NCBI RefSeq assembly: GCF_000948285.1
Contig: NZ_JYBP01000003.1
Coordinates: 1,302,001-1,366,000, forward strand
Length of the DNA: 64,000 bases
Origin: Geobacillus kaustophilus
Lineage (GTDB): Bacteria > Bacillota > Bacilli > Bacillales > Anoxybacillaceae
Direction: 5' to 3'
How positions within the stretch are numbered: the first letter of the stretch is position 1; each line of letters starts with the position of its first letter. The position numbers and the translations under genes were made by a program. This document shows, in pieces, positions 27,345 to 35,966 of this stretch. Under the pieces are notes generated by a model, which did no database searches, was not told where the DNA came from, and was given only the letters and a program-made list of their open reading frames with translations.

Positions 27345-29708
27345 TCAACGGTAAATGAGCACGCGCGCTGCCGTGCGGTCGGCGCTTTCGCCGATGACGC
27401 GGATTTTTAGGCCATAGTTGGGCACGTTCCGGCCGGCGTCAACTGCCCCTTTATTGTCATACGACCGGCCGTCGTCAAACACCGGCGTCGGCGATGTATC
27501 GTTGTCAATCAGCTGTGAGCCATTGATCGCCACGCGGAATGGGGCTCCTTTTTGCAGGCTGAATGCGGCATCATGCACTTGATAGCGAGTCGACGCCGCG
27601 GTGTTGCCCGACCATTTCAACGTATGCTGATCGGCATCCACAACGCCAAGAAACCCTTCGCCCGGATGGACGCCCGTCCAGTTGTTGTCATAGCCTTCAT
27701 CTACATACCAGACGACAAGCCCTGGATCGTACGAAAGAAGCCGGTCGCCGCGCAAGATGTGGGCGAGCCCTTCGTCAACGCCGCGATGGTTGCGCCATTC
27801 AAGCAAATAGTAATGATCCGAGTATCGCTTGCCATTGCTCTTTTCAAAGCCGTCCATCGCAAAAGAACCGTCTTCTTCGGCATCGTCAACAAGAACAACT
27901 GCTCCACCGGCCGTCACTTGAATGTTGTCAATATACCAGCCAGCTTCCGACACCGCCACATCGGTGATGTAATGGAAGCGAAGGTCAATCGTTTGTCCTG
28001 CATAGGCCGACAAGTCAAATTCCGCCTTCACCCAGCCGTTTGACGTACCGGTGATGCCGTTGCCCGGGTTTTGCCCGTACGGATTGTCGGTCGTCGTAAT
28101 GTTTCCTTGAATTGTTGTCCATTCGTTGCTGCCATGCGGTTTTACTTCTACCGCCCCATAATCCCAGTCTTTCTCAATCGCGTACCATGTATCAAATGCC
28201 AGCGCCGCCTTGGACGCTTTCGTCAAATCGATCGTCGTTGACATCGTATGGTCTAAGTTGTTTCCGCTTCCGGAGAAATAGGCATACGCACCGCTTGGCG
28301 GGATCGTGACGACCGTCTCTTTCTTCGGCAAGTTGATGCGTACGGCATCATGATTTGTCCCCTTCGTGCTCGCTTCGTCGAGCAACACTTCAATGCCGTC
28401 TTTGCCAATTTCGTTCCACTCAACGGTCGCTCCAGTCAGCCAATTGCTTCCTGGCATCGTCGATTGCAAAAACTGTTTCGCCCACGCGCTGAAGCCGGTC
28501 GGCTCGGTGCCTGGAATACGCCCCGCCCAGCTGCCGCTTGACATAATCGACCAATACGCGATCGGCTCGCCTAGGCCGGAGTAAATCGTATCGTATTCAT
28601 CCGGCAGCCCTAAATCGTGGCCGTATTCATGGGCGAACACCCCCGCCGCCCCGTCGGCCGGCTCGATCGTATAGTCGTAAGCCGCCAGCTGGCCGCGCCA
28701 ATACGGCACATCGGTCGTCGTATTGGGTATGCGGTATACCGATCCTAAATTCCAACGGTGCGACCAAATGGCATCGCCGCCGAGCGAGCCGCCGCCCGCT
28801 TCCTCGCCGACGCTCGAATGAATGATCATCAAATGGTCGATCAAGCCGTCCGGCTCGCGGTAGTTGCCGTCGCCATCCAAATCATACCGGTCCTCTTGGT
28901 CAAACTCGCGTAAATTGATGCTCGGGTCTTTCGCAGCCGCCGCCAGCGCTTCGCGCACAAGCGTCCGTGGATTGGCGTCATTGCCATCCGGGGCTGGCAC
29001 GTTGCCGCCGTAGTATTTGGCTGGATGTTTCGCTTGATACCAGCCTGCCACTTTTCCTTCAATCGAATAGCTGCCGCCCGATTGCTCTTCATAATATTTT
29101 TTCACCGAAATGAGCCTCTCGCCATTTGGTCCATCGTAATAGCCGTCATCCCCGCCGAAAATCATGTCTTCATAATGTTCACGTGTATAATCTTTATAAT
29201 ACATATCAGTCTCATTCGGTTGAATGCTGTTGTGCGGGAAATCCGGATATTCAATCAGCAACACAAGCACGCGGTCAACCCGCTTGCCGCCGTTCCACGA
29301 CTCCGGCTTGACGGACGGCACAAAAGTCGTTTTCGATTGTCCAAGTTTTTTCCCTTTTCCGTTCAGCACGCTGTTTGTCCGCTGCCCATCTTGCAGCGCC
29401 TCAGCGCGCTTCGCCTCTTCCTCGTACAATTCTCCCTTTTCCCTCGGTATATGGACCGCCTTTTGCCGCAAATAATCTCGCACCGCCTGTTCCTCCTCTG
29501 ACGGAGTCGCATCAGCGCGAAGCTTCCCGCTTTTTTTCAACATCTCCGCCAGCTTCTCTTCATTGGCGACCGCGAAATCAACCGGTCCGCCTTGCTTGAC
29601 TGCGAAAAGCGGAGTGGACGCCGACTGCGGGGCTGCCGCTGGTGCCACCCACAAGCCGATTCCGAGCGAGAGCACAGCAGCGAGTGAGCCAATCGACCGT
29701 TTGTTCAA
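27345..29708 (-). CDS. inhA: Immune inhibitor A, secreted M6 metalloprotease
   Basis: A 787-residue zinc protease related to Bacillus InhA, which degrades host antimicrobial proteins and general extracellular protein. The order is signal peptide (IGSLAAVLSLGIGLWVAPAA), propeptide, and M6 catalytic domain with VFAHEYGHDLGLPDEYD at about residue 345. Beta-rich modules follow with calcium-type repeats such as DQEDRYDLDGDGNYREPDG and a MAM-like FDTWYAIEKDWDYGAVEVK segment. I chose TTG 29708: GGAAAGGAGTG lies upstream across a T-run, and an earlier in-frame start leaves that site inside the gene. A palindromic element lies about 110 bases upstream. Confidence 0.92.
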   Translation of the reverse strand: MNKRSIGSLAAVLSLGIGLWVAPAAAPQSASTPLFAVKQGGPVDFAVANEEKLAEMLKKSGKLRADATPSEEEQAVRDYLRQKAVHIPREKGELYEEEAKRAEALQDGQRTNSVLNGKGKKLGQSKTTFVPSVKPESWNGGKRVDRVLVLLIEYPDFPHNSIQPNETDMYYKDYTREHYEDMIFGGDDGYYDGPNGERLISVKKYYEEQSGGSYSIEGKVAGWYQAKHPAKYYGGNVPAPDGNDANPRTLVREALAAAAKDPSINLREFDQEDRYDLDGDGNYREPDGLIDHLMIIHSSVGEEAGGGSLGGDAIWSHRWNLGSVYRIPNTTTDVPYWRGQLAAYDYTIEPADGAAGVFAHEYGHDLGLPDEYDTIYSGLGEPIAYWSIMSSGSWAGRIPGTEPTGFSAWAKQFLQSTMPGSNWLTGATVEWNEIGKDGIEVLLDEASTKGTNHDAVRINLPKKETVVTIPPSGAYAYFSGSGNNLDHTMSTTIDLTKASKAALAFDTWYAIEKDWDYGAVEVKPHGSNEWTTIQGNITTTDNPYGQNPGNGITGTSNGWVKAEFDLSAYAGQTIDLRFHYITDVAVSEAGWYIDNIQVTAGGAVVLVDDAEEDGSFAMDGFEKSNGKRYSDHYYLLEWRNHRGVDEGLAHILRGDRLLSYDPGLVVWYVDEGYDNNWTGVHPGEGFLGVVDADQHTLKWSGNTAASTRYQVHDAAFSLQKGAPFRVAINGSQLIDNDTSPTPVFDDGRSYDNKGAVDAGRNVPNYGLKIRVIGESADRTAARVLIYR

Positions 29709-29817
29709 AAAAAAACACTCCTTTCCTATGTTCAATTATTTTAATTAATATGAAAATCACAAAATTATAATATTACAAAACAAAATAAAAATTCAAGATA
29801 ATTCTTACCTAATTATA

Positions 29818-29990
29818 ACCTGAATCCGTGATAAAGACGCGTTCAAAACTGCCAAGAAAACCTTGCTAAATCAACAAATATTGTCCTTGGGGTTCTTCAC
29901 CTAATAGGTGAACATTCGAAATTGAGTTGAAACCTCGGCATGATTGGGTTTTCAAGCTTTTTTTGATACACTTCTATCACGGATTCAGGT
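29818..29990. mobile_element. MITE-like element with 16-bp terminal inverted repeats
   Basis: ACCTGAATCCGTGATA at 29818-29833 recurs exactly inverted at 29975-29990. The 173-bp element contains no ORF but has an inner hairpin, TTCACC/GGTGAA near 29894-29912. Flanks read ATA on both sides (29815-29817 and 29991-29993), a possible short target duplication. It lies in the 454-base gap between inhA and the kinase gene, whose promoters must lie around it. No transposase remnant is visible. Confidence 0.6.
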
Positions 29991-30162
29991 ATAAGAAATA
30001 GTCCTTTTTTTCTACATTTGTCGAAAAAACAAGATTTATATCAAAAAAAAGCTATGGATTGCGCCTTAACATCCCGGGCATTTTCCGGTTACAATGTAAT
30101 ATATTCGCTATTCTTGTAGAAATTCTGCCCTGCAGCTTGACGATGGGAAAGAAGGTGCCGCG

Positions 30163-31467
30163 ATGCTGAATATTTTCAAAGACTTTTTGCTCAACTTGTT
30201 TTTCATCCTTCTGCCGGTGTTTCTCGTTCCCCTCTGTACGGAGCAGGAGAAGGGGCCAAAACGATTCCGCCTTTATTTGCCGACCTTTTGTTACGCCGTC
30301 GTGATCATGTTATGCATCACCCTCCCGGTCGGAACAGAGAATGACTTTATCTTCGACTTGCGGCAAATTCCTCTATGGCTTGGCGGTTTGTACGGCGGAG
30401 CGGGGGCAGCGACGGTTTTAGCGTTTACGGCGATCGCTTACCGCTCGCTGTTCGGCGGAGCTGGCGTCTTCGTCACCGTCGTCGTTTCCATCGCCATCGC
30501 TGCAACGAGCAGTTTATTGACAAAACGGTTTGTCGAGCTGCCAACCAAACAGCGCACGCTGTTCGCTACATCGCTCAGCTTCGGTTCTGGCCTATTGACC
30601 GTCGCCATAGCGGAGTGGATGGCTGCTGCGGCTTCTCCGCCGCCTTCCGTTGCGCTTATCTTTTTGTTTGTGCAGCCCATCAGCATGCTCATCGTTTGTT
30701 CGTTTCAGGAAATGGTGCACCATAATATCGCGCTGCGCAAACGAGTGATTCGCGCCGAGAAAATGGAAGCCGTCACCCATTTAGCTGCTTCCATCTCCCA
30801 TGAAATTCGCAATCCACTCACCGCGGCGCGTGGGTTTATCCAACTGATCGAAGAGCAGCCGCTCGCTGCCGACAAACGCCGCCAGTATGCGCGCATCGCC
30901 ATTGAGGAGCTTGACCGCGCTGAAGCGATTATCACCGATTACTTGACGTTCGCCAAGCCGGCGCCCGAGACGCCGGAAAAGCTGAACGTCAAGCTCGAGA
31001 TTGAACGGGTCGTGGACATCCTCCGCCCGCTCGCCAATATGAGCTGCGTCGATATTCAGGCGACGCTTGCCCCTTTTTCCGTCATCGGTGAGCGCGAAAA
31101 ATTCCGCCAATGTTTGCTCAACGTGATGAAAAACGCCATCGAAGCGATGCCTAACGGCGGGACCTTGCAAGTATACGTCTCCATTGACAACGGACGCGTG
31201 CTCATCCGCATCGCCGATACCGGCGTCGGCATGACGAAGGAACAGCTCGAACGGCTTGGCGAACCGTATTTTACGACGAAAGGCATCAAAGGCACGGGGC
31301 TCGGGATGATGGTCGTCTACCGCATCGTTGAATCGATGAACGGAACGATACGCATTGAGAGCGAAATACATAAAGGAACGACGGTATCGATTTATTTGCC
31401 GCTCGCACCGTCTCCTTCTTCCGCGGCGATTTCTGATAAAGAAAAACAGCTGTTTGCCGCCTTGTGA
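30163..31467 (+). CDS. kinB: KinB-like sporulation sensor histidine kinase
   Basis: A 434-residue membrane kinase. The N-terminal 190 residues have about six TM helices of the 5TM-LYT type (PLWLGGLYGGAGAATVLAF). A PAS-less linker leads to the H box SISHEIRNPLTAARGF (phospho-acceptor His), the N box NVMKNAIEAMPNGG, and the G boxes ADTGVGM and GTGLGMMVVYRIVE. Length and layout match Bacillus KinB, which feeds phosphate into the Spo0F relay at sporulation onset. No response regulator is adjacent, as expected for an orphan phosphorelay kinase. GAAGGTG precedes the ATG. Confidence 0.88.
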   Translation: MLNIFKDFLLNLFFILLPVFLVPLCTEQEKGPKRFRLYLPTFCYAVVIMLCITLPVGTENDFIFDLRQIPLWLGGLYGGAGAATVLAFTAIAYRSLFGGAGVFVTVVVSIAIAATSSLLTKRFVELPTKQRTLFATSLSFGSGLLTVAIAEWMAAAASPPPSVALIFLFVQPISMLIVCSFQEMVHHNIALRKRVIRAEKMEAVTHLAASISHEIRNPLTAARGFIQLIEEQPLAADKRRQYARIAIEELDRAEAIITDYLTFAKPAPETPEKLNVKLEIERVVDILRPLANMSCVDIQATLAPFSVIGEREKFRQCLLNVMKNAIEAMPNGGTLQVYVSIDNGRVLIRIADTGVGMTKEQLERLGEPYFTTKGIKGTGLGMMVVYRIVESMNGTIRIESEIHKGTTVSIYLPLAPSPSSAAISDKEKQLFAAL

Positions 31468-31529
31468 CATAGCAGAGACCAGCCGTAAAAGCTCTTGCAG
31501 GCAAGGACTAACGCATCGAAGTTCTGTAT

Positions 31530-31560
31530 GCCCCCAATCAGAGGGCCTTTTTTCTTTTTT
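31530..31560 (+). terminator. Probable terminator of the kinase gene
   Basis: Short GCCC/GGGC hairpin with a long T-rich tail (CTTTTTTCTTTTTT). Confidence 0.5.
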
Positions 31561-31712
31561 CCGGGCATCTTCGCCTCTTTCGCATCCTATTTTGAGGTGA
31601 AATCTTGGAATAGATCCTCAGTTCAGAACGAATCGCCACAGTTTCCCATCACCGTTCTTTTTGCTACAATACTATCGAAGTGAAACACATCGAGAGAAAA
31701 GGAGACAGTTGC

Positions 31713-32465
31713 ATGATTCACGTCAAAACGGAACGGGAAATTCAATTGATGCGCGAGGCCGGGAAGCTGCTCGCCGCCTGTCATCAAGAGATCGCCAAAC
31801 GCATCAAACCAGGCGTGACGACGATGGAGATTGACCGGTTTGTGGAAACGTTTCTGGCCAAATACGGCGCCAAACCGGAACAAAAAGGATACCGCGGCTA
31901 CCCGTATGCGACATGCGCTTCCATTAACGACGAAATTTGCCACGGGTTTCCGCGCAATGAGCCGCTGAAAGAAGGCGATATCGTCACGATCGATTTTGTC
32001 GTCAATTTGCGCGGAGCGCTCGCCGATTCCGCCTGGACGTACGCCGTCGGCGAGGTGGATGAAGATGTGCAAAAGCTGCTCTATGTCACCGAGCAGTCGC
32101 TATACAAGGGCATCGAACAGGCAACCGTCGGCAATCGGATCGGCGACATCGGCCACGCCATTCAAACGTACGTCGAAGCGCACGGCTTTTCCGTCGTCCG
32201 CGATTTCACCGGCCATGGCATCGGCCCAACGATCCACGAAGAACCGTATGTCCCCCACTTCGGTGAAAAAGGAAAAGGGATGCGCTTAAAAGAAGGAATG
32301 GTCATTACGATCGAGCCGATGGTCAACATGGGGGCGTGGCAAAGCAAAATGGACGCCAACGGCTGGACGGCGCGGACGATCGACGGCTCGTATTCAGCGC
32401 AATATGAGCATACGATCGCCATTACGAAAAACGGGCCGCTCATTTTAACGACGCCGGCGTCATGA
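31713..32465 (+). CDS. map: Methionine aminopeptidase, type I
   Basis: A 250-residue enzyme removing the initiator Met from new proteins. The five metal ligands are visible: Asp in VTIDFVVNL, Asp in LADSAWTY, His in GHGIGPTIHEEP, Glu in ITIEPMV and Glu in QYEHTIAIT. CASINDEICHGFP holds the substrate His. It is monocistronic and not in the ribosomal-protein cluster, so it corresponds to the second Bacillus enzyme (YflG/MapB type). AAAAGGAGA precedes the ATG at 31713. Confidence 0.93.
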   Translation: MIHVKTEREIQLMREAGKLLAACHQEIAKRIKPGVTTMEIDRFVETFLAKYGAKPEQKGYRGYPYATCASINDEICHGFPRNEPLKEGDIVTIDFVVNLRGALADSAWTYAVGEVDEDVQKLLYVTEQSLYKGIEQATVGNRIGDIGHAIQTYVEAHGFSVVRDFTGHGIGPTIHEEPYVPHFGEKGKGMRLKEGMVITIEPMVNMGAWQSKMDANGWTARTIDGSYSAQYEHTIAITKNGPLILTTPAS

Positions 32466-32499
32466 AATCCGCTCTGCTGTCTCGCCGCCATGGAAAAAA

Positions 32500-32522
32500 C
32501 CCGGGCCATACGCTTGCCCGGG
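32500..32522. terminator. Terminator between map and the yjbQ-like gene
   Basis: CCCGGGC/GCCCGGG stem flanked by AAAAAA on one side and CCTTTCCC on the other. It may serve both convergent genes. Confidence 0.7.
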
Positions 32523-32565
32523 CCTTTCCCTTCCCTCTTTTGTCGACATAAGATTATTATGGTTT

Positions 32566-32967
32566 TTAACCTGCCATCACTTTTACATAAAACGTCCGTT
32601 GGCGCGGACCGTCATACTCGCAAAAATAGACCCCTTGCCACCGTCCAAGGAGCAGGCGGCCTTCATGAATGATGACGTGCTGCGACGCACCAACCGTGCT
32701 CGCTTTCATATGGGCGGCCGTGTTTCCTTCCATATGGCGGTCAAGCGGATGCTCCCACGGATACGTTTCATCAAAGCGGCGCATCATGTCGCGTTTGACA
32801 TCCGGATCCGCGTTTTCGTTAATGGTGATGCCAGCCGTTGTATGCGGACAATAAACGACAGCGATCCCTTCCGTCACGTTAGCCTGGCGCACCGTCTCCT
32901 CGACGAATGAAGTAATGTCGATCATTTCATCCCGCTTTGCCGTGCGGATTGTAAACGAACGAAGCAT
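32566..32967 (-). CDS. YjbQ/UPF0047 family protein
   Basis: A 133-residue beta-rich protein of the YjbQ family (secondary thiamine-phosphate synthase in annotation, with weak activity reported). [22 protein letters not shown] is the family signature with a His cluster, and the middle has [28 protein letters not shown] closes the domain. Its true cellular role is uncertain. The ATG at 32967 follows GGTGGTGG. It is convergent with map. Confidence 0.88.
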   Translation of the reverse strand: MLRSFTIRTAKRDEMIDITSFVEETVRQANVTEGIAVVYCPHTTAGITINENADPDVKRDMMRRFDETYPWEHPLDRHMEGNTAAHMKASTVGASQHVIIHEGRLLLGRWQGVYFCEYDGPRQRTFYVKVMAG

Positions 32968-33061
32968 ACATTCCACCACCTTGGCAAATCGTTTGTACTT
33001 TGCAAGAAAAAATTGATAGTCTAACATCAATCATAACGCAAAAGAATGGAGTGAGAAACCA

Positions 33062-34060
33062 TTGGTGAAGCGCTATGAAAACTTAGACGGCGTCTCGACG
33101 CACAAAACGTGGGCCGATTTCCGCCGCTGGCAGCGGGAGCGGAAACAAAAACAAAAAGATTTGTCCTACGTCGTGCCCCATGTTTCACCTCCTCAATACG
33201 AGAAGCTTCATGAACCGAATGGACGGCCGCAGCTTTGCTGGATCGGCCATTCGACGTTTGTCGTGCAGACTGGCGGCGCAACGATCGTCACCGATCCCGT
33301 CTGGGCGAACTGGATGGGCATGTCCAAACGCTTGACGGCTCCGGGTGTTCCGCTTGACAAGATGCCGCCCGTGGACGCCGTGCTTATCTCCCATGGCCAT
33401 TACGACCATCTGCACTTTGGCAGCCTCCGCCGTTTGCCTGGCGATCCGCACGTGTTCGTGCCGGTCGGCCTCGGCCGCCTGTTCCGCCGCCGCGGCTTCC
33501 GCCATGTCACTGAATTGTCATGGTGGGAAACCGCCGCCTTCCGCGATGTGTCGCTAACGTTCGTTCCCGCTCAACATTGGACGCGGCGGACGCTGTGGGA
33601 CACGAACACGTCGCATTGGGGCGGATGGGTGATTGAGGCAAACGGTGCGCCCACCATCTACTTCGCCGGCGACAGCGGCTACTTCCGCGGTTTTCGCGAC
33701 ATCGGCGACCGCTTTTCCATCGATTATGCGCTCTTACCGATCGGCGCATACGAACCAGAATGGTTTATGGGGCCGCAGCACACTACGCCGGAAGAAGCGG
33801 TGCAGGCATTTTTGGACTGCCGCGCTCGTCTGTTGATCCCGATGCATTACGGCGCCTTCCGCTTGGCCGACGATACGCCAAAAGAGGCGCTTGATCGCCT
33901 ATGGGCCGAATGGCGGCGGCGCGGATTGGAAGATGACCGCTTGTTTTGCTTGAAGCTCGGCGAGGTGATCGATGCCGCCCAAGCGTTGACGTCCCTTTCC
34001 CCATTCGACAATACGCTGAGCCCAACAGACGCCGCCGTCGAGAAACAACAAACACGGTGA
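33062..34060 (+). CDS. MBL-fold metal-dependent hydrolase (NAPE-PLD/UlaG-like)
   Basis: A 332-residue metallo-beta-lactamase-fold enzyme. ILISHGHYDHLHFG carries the HxHxDH zinc motif; CWIGHSTFVVQTGG, IYFAGDSGYF and LLIPMHYGAFRLA complete the site. The combination with the N-terminal NGRPQLCWIGHST and WWETAAF resembles N-acyl-phosphatidylethanolamine phospholipase D relatives in bacteria. Start: TTG at 33062 after GGAGTGAG; GTG at 33065 is an equal alternative. It starts 94 bases from the divergent yjbQ-like gene. Confidence 0.88.
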   Translation: MVKRYENLDGVSTHKTWADFRRWQRERKQKQKDLSYVVPHVSPPQYEKLHEPNGRPQLCWIGHSTFVVQTGGATIVTDPVWANWMGMSKRLTAPGVPLDKMPPVDAVLISHGHYDHLHFGSLRRLPGDPHVFVPVGLGRLFRRRGFRHVTELSWWETAAFRDVSLTFVPAQHWTRRTLWDTNTSHWGGWVIEANGAPTIYFAGDSGYFRGFRDIGDRFSIDYALLPIGAYEPEWFMGPQHTTPEEAVQAFLDCRARLLIPMHYGAFRLADDTPKEALDRLWAEWRRRGLEDDRLFCLKLGEVIDAAQALTSLSPFDNTLSPTDAAVEKQQTR

Positions 34061-34077
34061 ACAAAAAACGGCACAAA

Positions 34078-34110
34078 AAGAGCGAGCCGTTCCGCCCAAG
34101 GCTCGCTCTT
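34078..34110. terminator. Bidirectional terminator between the MBL gene and ycgQ
   Basis: AAGAGCGAGCC/GGCTCGCTCTT perfect 11-bp stem between convergent genes. Confidence 0.85.
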
Positions 34111-34957
34111 ATTCATTGAATTGGTGATAAACGTATGGATCCTTCGGTTTGGCCACCCGCTCCCATGACGTCACCTTTACATACGGAATCGTCATATGAA
34201 ACGGCTGGTAATACATGGTGGATAGCGTGCCTTTCACATGAATCCATTCATCGTTGTGAAGCGGCGCCGGCTTTGGAAACTGAAGAAGCAATCCATACAC
34301 CCCCGAATCGGCAACACAGTGAATGATGCCAAAGCGAAGGAGAAACGCCTCATTAGCGCGCGCCGTTTCCTCACGGTAGACAAACCCGGTGAATTCAATC
34401 TCGCGAGCGGCAAATTCGCCAGGAAACTGATAAATCGTTTCCATGGCATTTAAATAGTTTTGATCATTCAACTCCAAGCGAGCGAGACGGCCGTATTTTT
34501 TCAGCTCTTTTTCCATGGCATTTTGATAATCATCCCGCCCGTAATACATGCTCGTATCCGGACGCAAAAACTGGCGCTGGGCAAACGGATCGCTGCTGTC
34601 AGCCGCCATCCCAGGAACATGAATCCCTTTCGCCTTTACGACTTCAGAATCCAGCGTCGCAACAGGAAACAAGAAGGCGGAAACAAGCGGAAAAACAAAG
34701 ATCAGATAATTGGCCACCCTCTTCCAGCGCGCCGTTGGTTCATGATAGTGATGATCACAGCACGCTTCCCCATGATCGTGCGGTTCCTCATTGCGGCTCG
34801 CCAACACAAATTGCACAATCGTTAAGAAAGCAAACACAAACACCGCGCTAAAAGCGATATACGAATAACGCATATTAATGTATTTGCTCAACTCTCCCGT
34901 AATATATAAGTGAAAAAACAGAAACGCAAACCCAAGCAAAATATACATGCGAACCAT
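34109..34957 (-). CDS. ycgQ: YcgQ-like TIGR03943 permease-associated protein
   Basis: A 282-residue protein with TM helices at the N-terminus (YILLGFAFLFFHLYI, AFSAVFVFAFLTIVQFVL) and another near residue 100. A His/Cys-rich loop between them, EEPHDHGEACCDHHYHEP, looks metal-binding. The C-terminal domain is soluble and beta-rich (FPGEFAAREIEFTGFVYRE). It pairs with the permease encoded 15 bases upstream; together they form a conserved two-component membrane unit of unknown substrate. Metal export or uptake is plausible from the loop. Confidence 0.85.
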   Translation of the reverse strand: MVRMYILLGFAFLFFHLYITGELSKYINMRYSYIAFSAVFVFAFLTIVQFVLASRNEEPHDHGEACCDHHYHEPTARWKRVANYLIFVFPLVSAFLFPVATLDSEVVKAKGIHVPGMAADSSDPFAQRQFLRPDTSMYYGRDDYQNAMEKELKKYGRLARLELNDQNYLNAMETIYQFPGEFAAREIEFTGFVYREETARANEAFLLRFGIIHCVADSGVYGLLLQFPKPAPLHNDEWIHVKGTLSTMYYQPFHMTIPYVKVTSWERVAKPKDPYVYHQFNE

Positions 34958-34972
34958 GCCGCCACCTCCTTG

Positions 34973-35839
34973 CTAGATCAATAGCGACCCGGCAAACACG
35001 AACAGCGTGATATAGAAAATCAGCTTCCACACAAACCGAGCGCAAAACGACTGGAACAACATAAGCGTATTTTTTACATCAAGCATCGGCCCGTAAACGA
35101 GAAACGCCGTGAGCGCATGAAACGGAAATGTGCTTTGAAACGACGAGGCGATAAATGCGTCCGCCTCGGAACAGAGCGACAGCACGAAGGCGAGCGCCAT
35201 CATGACCAAAGAGGCCGCCACTTTCCCATTGCCGATCGCCACAAGCGCCGACGTTTTCACATACGTTTGCATCGCCGAAGCAATGAACGCCCCAATGATC
35301 AAATACTTCCCGGTCGCAAAAAATTCATCGATCGTATGGCGCAGGGTGCCGACAATTTTCTCTTTCCACGTGCGGGGCATCATCGGCATCTCGCGCCGTT
35401 CATGGCGCAACTCGCTGCCTTCATGCCGAATCGCGATCACCGCACCGACAGCGACGGCGACGGCGCAAGCGAACAGCGCCCGGCATAATACCATCGTCCA
35501 ACTGCTTCCGAAGGCGATATACGTCGAAAACAGCACAACCGGATTGATGACAGGCGCCGTTAACATAAACGGCACGGCCGCGTAAAGCGGCACCCCCTTG
35601 GCTGCCAGACGGCGGGTGATCGGCACGATGCTGCATTCACACGAAGGAAACAAACCCCCGATCAACGCCGCATAAACAATCGCCAAGCCGCGGTTTTTCG
35701 GCACCCATCGTTGCACTGTCTCTTCACTGACAAACATTTGAATGACTCCGGAAACAAACACCCCAAGCACAACGAACGGCAACGATTCAATCAATATGCT
35801 GATAAAAATCGTATTCAGCTGCAAGAACGTGTTCATCAT
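34973..35839 (-). CDS. ycgR: YcgR-like permease (DUF318/ArsP-type)
   Basis: A 288-residue permease with about eight TM helices. SCECSIVPITRRLAAKGVPL is the family core with the paired Cys, and LTAPVINPVVLFSTYIAF and SLCSEADAFIASSFQSTF match the ArsP/DUF318 family, some of whose members export organoarsenicals. First gene of the pair with ycgQ. GAGAGGAG precedes two adjacent ATG codons (35839 and 35836). The arsenic link is by family only. Confidence 0.85.
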   Translation of the reverse strand: MMNTFLQLNTIFISILIESLPFVVLGVFVSGVIQMFVSEETVQRWVPKNRGLAIVYAALIGGLFPSCECSIVPITRRLAAKGVPLYAAVPFMLTAPVINPVVLFSTYIAFGSSWTMVLCRALFACAVAVAVGAVIAIRHEGSELRHERREMPMMPRTWKEKIVGTLRHTIDEFFATGKYLIIGAFIASAMQTYVKTSALVAIGNGKVAASLVMMALAFVLSLCSEADAFIASSFQSTFPFHALTAFLVYGPMLDVKNTLMLFQSFCARFVWKLIFYITLFVFAGSLLI

Positions 35840-35930
35840 CTGTTCTCCTCTCATTTACAACCGTTCATTGTACCACGAGCAATGTCCATTGTCATGAAAA
35901 TTTGGTAAGAAAAATAGATGAACCCATCAA

Positions 35931-35963
35931 AAAAGGCGCTCCGCCCTTGGCGAAACGCCTTTT
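35931..35963 (-). terminator. Terminator of the fructose operon
   Basis: AAAAGGCG/CGCCTTTT stem with inner pairing, then TTTTTTGATGG on the minus strand, four bases after the fruA stop. Confidence 0.8.
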
Positions 35964-35966
35964 CTT

